64,000 nucleotides of DNA, taken from contig DIYJ01000010.1 in the NCBI GenBank assembly GCA_002428995.1, forward strand, positions 1 through 64,000, read 5' to 3'. Source of the DNA: Flavobacteriales bacterium UBA6057 (GTDB taxonomy: Bacteria > Bacteroidota > Bacteroidia > Flavobacteriales_G > Salibacteraceae). The position numbers were made by a program, and so were the translations under genes. Shown here one piece after another: positions 60,962 through 64,000 of the stretch (its first letter is position 1; each line of letters starts with the position of its first letter). A model generated the notes under the pieces. It saw only the letters and a list, made by a program, of their open reading frames with translations. It was not told the DNA's origin and made no database searches.

Positions 60962-62467
60962 ATGGCGCGCATGAATATTTACTCCCAAAAGCAGCGCTGG
61001 AAACTGCTGCTCTTTGCCTTGGCTCTTGTCATTGTTGGTGTTTCGTTGTGGTACACCAAAAGCATCATCGACAAGATTTCGGAAGAAGAGCGAAAGAAGG
61101 TAGAGATCTGGGCTGAAGCCGTAACCAAGCGTTCCGCATTGGTGAATTATACCAGCGGCCTTTTTGAGAAGCTGGAAGAAGGGGAGCGTGGCAAGGTCAG
61201 GCTGACGCTCGAGGCTACCAAGTACCTTGCACGACCGGATGTGACGGACGTAAGTTTTGCGCTGAATGTGCTCAATGACAATACTACGGTTCCGGTGATT
61301 TTGACCAATGATCAGGGAGAGATTACCACGCATCGAAACATTGAACTGCCTGACGAAAATCCGAAAGCCTTCCTCAGAGCTCAACTGGCTGAAATGCGAA
61401 GCCTGTATGACCCGATTGAGATCACCTACTATGGTAACAACAAGGTGTACCTCTATTACAAGGACTCCAAACTCTTTTCGGAACTTAAAACGACCTTCAA
61501 GGATTTGCAGAAATCCTTCATCTCAGAACTGGTGATCAATGCAGCGTCAAGCCCTGTATTGCTGGTGGATGATACCCGACAAAAGATCATTGAAGCTGGA
61601 AACGTTGATACCAGCTTGCTCTCGGAACCCGGTCAGCTGAAAGCCAAGCTTTCGAGCATGGAGCTACCCATTCGCATTGATCTGGATGGAAAGCCGGCCT
61701 ATGTCTATTATGAGGATTCGTACCTGCTCACGCAGTTGAAGTATTATCCAATTGCCCAGCTCGGAATCATCGGTCTGTTCATTTTCATTGCCTATTTGTT
61801 GTTTAGCACTGCTCGCAAGGCCGAGCAAAATCAGGTGTGGGTAGGAATGAGCAAGGAAACTGCGCATCAATTGGGGACTCCACTCTCGTCCATGATTGCC
61901 TGGGTGGAATTGCTGAAGGAAGAAGCATCCACGCGCACTATCGGTCAGGAACTGGAAAAGGATGTACAGCGGCTGCAGGTGGTGACCGAGCGCTTCAGCA
62001 AGATCGGTTCGCAGCCTGAGATGAAGTACCAAAACCTGGTGCTCATTCTTCAGAATGTGGTCGACTACTTCCAGAAGCGCATTTCTTCAAAGACGACACT
62101 CACCTTCGAGGTGGAGGAGGATGTGTCCGAGGTGTTGGCCACGGTCAATACATCCCTGTTTGAGTGGGTGATTGAGAATCTGATTAAGAATGCCATCGAT
62201 GCCATGGAAGGCAAGGGAGAGATCCATGTTCGCCTGTCTACTTCCGGTCAAAAGGTGGTGGTGGATGTCAGCGACACGGGAAAAGGAATTCCAGCCAGTA
62301 AGTTCAAGACCATTTTTGAGCCCGGCTTTACTACCAAGAAACGCGGTTGGGGCCTCGGGCTGTCCCTCAGCAAGCGTATCATTCGCGATTATCATTCCGG
62401 GCGGATTTTCGTGCACAAGTCTGAATTGGGTGAAGGCACTACTTTTCGCATTATGCTTCAGAGCTAG
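60962..62467 (+). CDS. Membrane sensor histidine kinase
   Basis: 501 residues. Two membrane helices (about 14-32 and 266-285) flank a ~230-residue periplasmic sensor region. The HisKA domain has the phospho-His in KETAHQLGTPLSSMIAW, followed by HATPase motifs (NLIKNAIDAM, DTGKGIP, RGWGLGLSLSKRI). No receiver or regulator gene is adjacent, so it is an orphan kinase. The start could also be ATG 60971. ATAATAAAAG lies before it but no clear -7 element. Confidence 0.9.
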   Translation: MARMNIYSQKQRWKLLLFALALVIVGVSLWYTKSIIDKISEEERKKVEIWAEAVTKRSALVNYTSGLFEKLEEGERGKVRLTLEATKYLARPDVTDVSFALNVLNDNTTVPVILTNDQGEITTHRNIELPDENPKAFLRAQLAEMRSLYDPIEITYYGNNKVYLYYKDSKLFSELKTTFKDLQKSFISELVINAASSPVLLVDDTRQKIIEAGNVDTSLLSEPGQLKAKLSSMELPIRIDLDGKPAYVYYEDSYLLTQLKYYPIAQLGIIGLFIFIAYLLFSTARKAEQNQVWVGMSKETAHQLGTPLSSMIAWVELLKEEASTRTIGQELEKDVQRLQVVTERFSKIGSQPEMKYQNLVLILQNVVDYFQKRISSKTTLTFEVEEDVSEVLATVNTSLFEWVIENLIKNAIDAMEGKGEIHVRLSTSGQKVVVDVSDTGKGIPASKFKTIFEPGFTTKKRGWGLGLSLSKRIIRDYHSGRIFVHKSELGEGTTFRIMLQS

Positions 62468-62539
62468 AATTGCGTCTAGTGTAAATCTTTTATTTTTAGC
62501 CAGCCTTCTAAGCCTAATCAAAACCTTAAAGTATACCCT

Positions 62540-63109
62540 ATGAGGATATACCTGAACACCTCTCTGGTTATCCTGACAATGATTTTTTTCCTGTCATCTG
62601 CCAGTGCTCAAATTAAACAGGCCCTTGAACTCAAAAACCTGGAAACAGGCGAAGTATGGGTATTGGAAAAGGGGAAGAAGTTTTACATCGAAGCAAGGCC
62701 AACTGAAGATAAGCCTGAGACTTCAGAGTACAATCACCGCTACAATCCACTGACACATGGGCGAACAAAACTGGTCGGATTTCTTCCAGACGATGACAAT
62801 CCTGCTGTTTTAATCAAAGCTCCTCGATCATTGGAAAGGGGAACTGTTATTCCGCTGTCCTCTCTAGTTAGCATTGGAAACCAGACGAGAAATCAAGAGC
62901 GAAACACGAAAATCATAAGAGCTATTTATATTCCAGGCGGCCTGGCGATCGCGGTTGTGGGAGCCTTCGTGGGTGGTCCGGATGGAGTTCTGCTCGCTGG
63001 GCTTGGTGCATCCATTACGGGACTCGGCTTTTCAACACTCCTTATGAAACGTAAGGTTTTTCGTTTCGACCAGGATAGTACCGTTCGGATCATCACGCTT
63101 GAGAATTGA
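62540..63109 (+). CDS. Hypothetical exported protein
   Basis: 189 residues with a signal peptide (LVILTMIFFLSSASA). A mature ~100-residue polar part is followed by a Gly/Ala-rich hydrophobic stretch (GGLAIAVVGAFVGGPDGVLLAGLGASITGLGFS), likely one or two membrane segments. Not recognised. Position after the kinase gene gives no firm clue. Confidence 0.6.
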   Translation: MRIYLNTSLVILTMIFFLSSASAQIKQALELKNLETGEVWVLEKGKKFYIEARPTEDKPETSEYNHRYNPLTHGRTKLVGFLPDDDNPAVLIKAPRSLERGTVIPLSSLVSIGNQTRNQERNTKIIRAIYIPGGLAIAVVGAFVGGPDGVLLAGLGASITGLGFSTLLMKRKVFRFDQDSTVRIITLEN

Positions 63110-63207
63110 GTTGAACAAAGAATAGGTCATTTGGTCCCCTACGTTGTCCGGATTGTCAGGTTCCTGTTTGACATAAATTCTACTAACATTGCCCTAAACG
63201 CAAAAAC

Positions 63208-63876
63208 ATGGCCTGGTTCACATCTGAGTATGAAGCCTTCTTCAAGGAGCTCAAAGAACACAACGATCGAGATTGGTTCAATGCTGAAAAGAAGCGCTAC
63301 GAAAAGCACGTTAAGAAACCCTTTGAGCAATTTGTAGGTGACATGATCTTGCGGATGCAGGAAGTAGATCCTGAGTGTAAGATTGCTCCCAAGGATGCTA
63401 TTTTCAGAATCTACCGCGATACACGGTTCTCGAAAGATAAAACGCCCTACAAGACGCAGATGTCTGCTGTGATTGGAAGAGGCGGGCGCAAAGAAACCTC
63501 GCTCTCAGGCATGTATGTAGAACTGGGCGATCAGCACCTCCGGATGTACGGTGGCGTTTATCAGCCTGACAAGGAACAGTTGCATTCCATCCGCCAGGAG
63601 ATCCTTTACAATATGGATGAATTCAGCGACTTGCTGGACGATAAAAACTTCAAGAAGCTGTTTGGTGAGATTCGGGGAGAGAAGAACAAGCGCCTTCCTG
63701 CTGATTTTGCAGAAGCAATGGAAGAACAGCCGCTCATTGCGAACAAGCAGTTCTACTATTTCGCGCAGCTCGACTCCGCGTTGATCACAAGTGACAAACT
63801 CATCGATAAGCTCTTCGATGCATTCGAGAAGAGCCTACCGATGAGGCAATTTCTTCACAGGTCTCTGGGAGACTAG
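63208..63876 (+). CDS. DUF2461 family protein
   Basis: 222 residues with family pattern: WFTSEYEAFFKELKEHNDRDWF, YRDTRFSKDKTPYKT and GGVYQPDKEQLHSIRQEI. Cytoplasmic, function unknown. The stop TAG overlaps the stop of the convergent gene in a CTAG palindrome. Confidence 0.85.
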   Translation: MAWFTSEYEAFFKELKEHNDRDWFNAEKKRYEKHVKKPFEQFVGDMILRMQEVDPECKIAPKDAIFRIYRDTRFSKDKTPYKTQMSAVIGRGGRKETSLSGMYVELGDQHLRMYGGVYQPDKEQLHSIRQEILYNMDEFSDLLDDKNFKKLFGEIRGEKNKRLPADFAEAMEEQPLIANKQFYYFAQLDSALITSDKLIDKLFDAFEKSLPMRQFLHRSLGD

Positions 63877-64000
63877 AACTGGTATTGCACGCCCAGTGAG
63901 AATACTTCCTTCAACTGGGTACGTGGAGCGGTACCGTCATCGATTCCATCATCGTTTCGATCTACCGCAAAGTTGATGTCGTCATCGTAGATCACATGTA
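63873..64000 (-). CDS. C-terminal end of a probable outer-membrane beta-barrel protein (5' end outside window)
   Basis: On the minus strand the frame reads ...RTQLKEVFSLGVQYQF and stop. The final aromatic residue and the alternating polar/hydrophobic pattern (LKEVFSLGVQYQF) are typical of the last strand of a Bacteroidota barrel that is recognised by BamA. The segment VDRNDDGIDDGTAP before it would be a loop or turn. Only about 42 codons are visible, so the family cannot be fixed (DUF3078-like and porin-like are both possible). Confidence 0.6.
   Translation of the reverse strand, partial: HVIYDDDINFAVDRNDDGIDDGTAPRTQLKEVFSLGVQYQF

Noticed and set aside
1..64000. tRNA, rRNA or CRISPR loci
   Set aside because: No cloverleaf-like segments with TTCGANTC-type arms, no rRNA words and no repeat-spacer arrays were recognised on reading the intergenic regions; short RNAs could still be missed by eye.

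Overview
The window looks like chromosome from a member of the Bacteroidota, probably a flavobacterium-like marine or freshwater lineage. The evidence is six secreted proteins ending in type A Por/type IX secretion (T9SS) sorting domains (YPNP-type C-termini), sensors built from Reg_prop propellers with Y_Y_Y and LytTR domains, start regions without Shine-Dalgarno sequences, and TAnnTTTG promoter elements in front of some genes. No tRNA, rRNA or CRISPR array was recognised.

Left edge (1-3880): a RiPP locus of lanthipeptide type. A Cys/Thr-rich, internally repeated precursor, cut by the window edge, is followed by an attenuator-like hairpin. Then come three tightly packed genes: an aminoglycoside-phosphotransferase-fold kinase, a HopA1-family lyase and a stand-alone LanC-like zinc cyclase. 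Together these supply the three steps of lanthionine formation (phosphorylation, elimination, cyclisation) as separate proteins. Kinase plus HopA1 is the signature of class V lanthipeptides and thioamitides. A separate LanC cyclase and a multi-repeat core in a Bacteroidota genome make this the most notable system in the window.

4.1-25.1 kb: a T9SS cargo protein; an IS3-like orfA/orfB pair with a frameshift site but a degenerate catalytic domain; a membrane-bound Reg_prop/LytTR one-component regulator; a very large M43 metalloprotease; an SBBP-repeat protein; a LytS/LytR-type two-component system; and a Rieske-thiamine-diphosphate enzyme fusion.

25.1-39.3 kb: an accessory block. A NarL-type two-component operon diverges from three tandem small paralogues and a 2320-residue SpvB-RHS-Hint polymorphic toxin ending in a WHH-type nuclease. 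The block is bracketed by direct repeats that contain the 3' end of a small gene plus its terminator. Next to it is an operon of an N-acetylmuramoyl-L-alanine amidase, a multi-span membrane protein and a small basic/helical protein.

39.4-64 kb: a translationally coupled pair of secreted proteins, one with a Peptidase_S74 chaperone domain, then mostly housekeeping genes. These are metG, an LD-carboxypeptidase, two GT-C-like membrane proteins, yraN, two paralogous T9SS cargo proteins with a shared leader element, a DUF2279-like protein, a methyltransferase, an RsuA/RluB-type pseudouridine synthase, an AsmA-like protein, a histidine kinase, a DUF2461 protein and the end of a probable outer-membrane barrel. 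REP-like palindromes lie at 49.5 and 60.8 kb.
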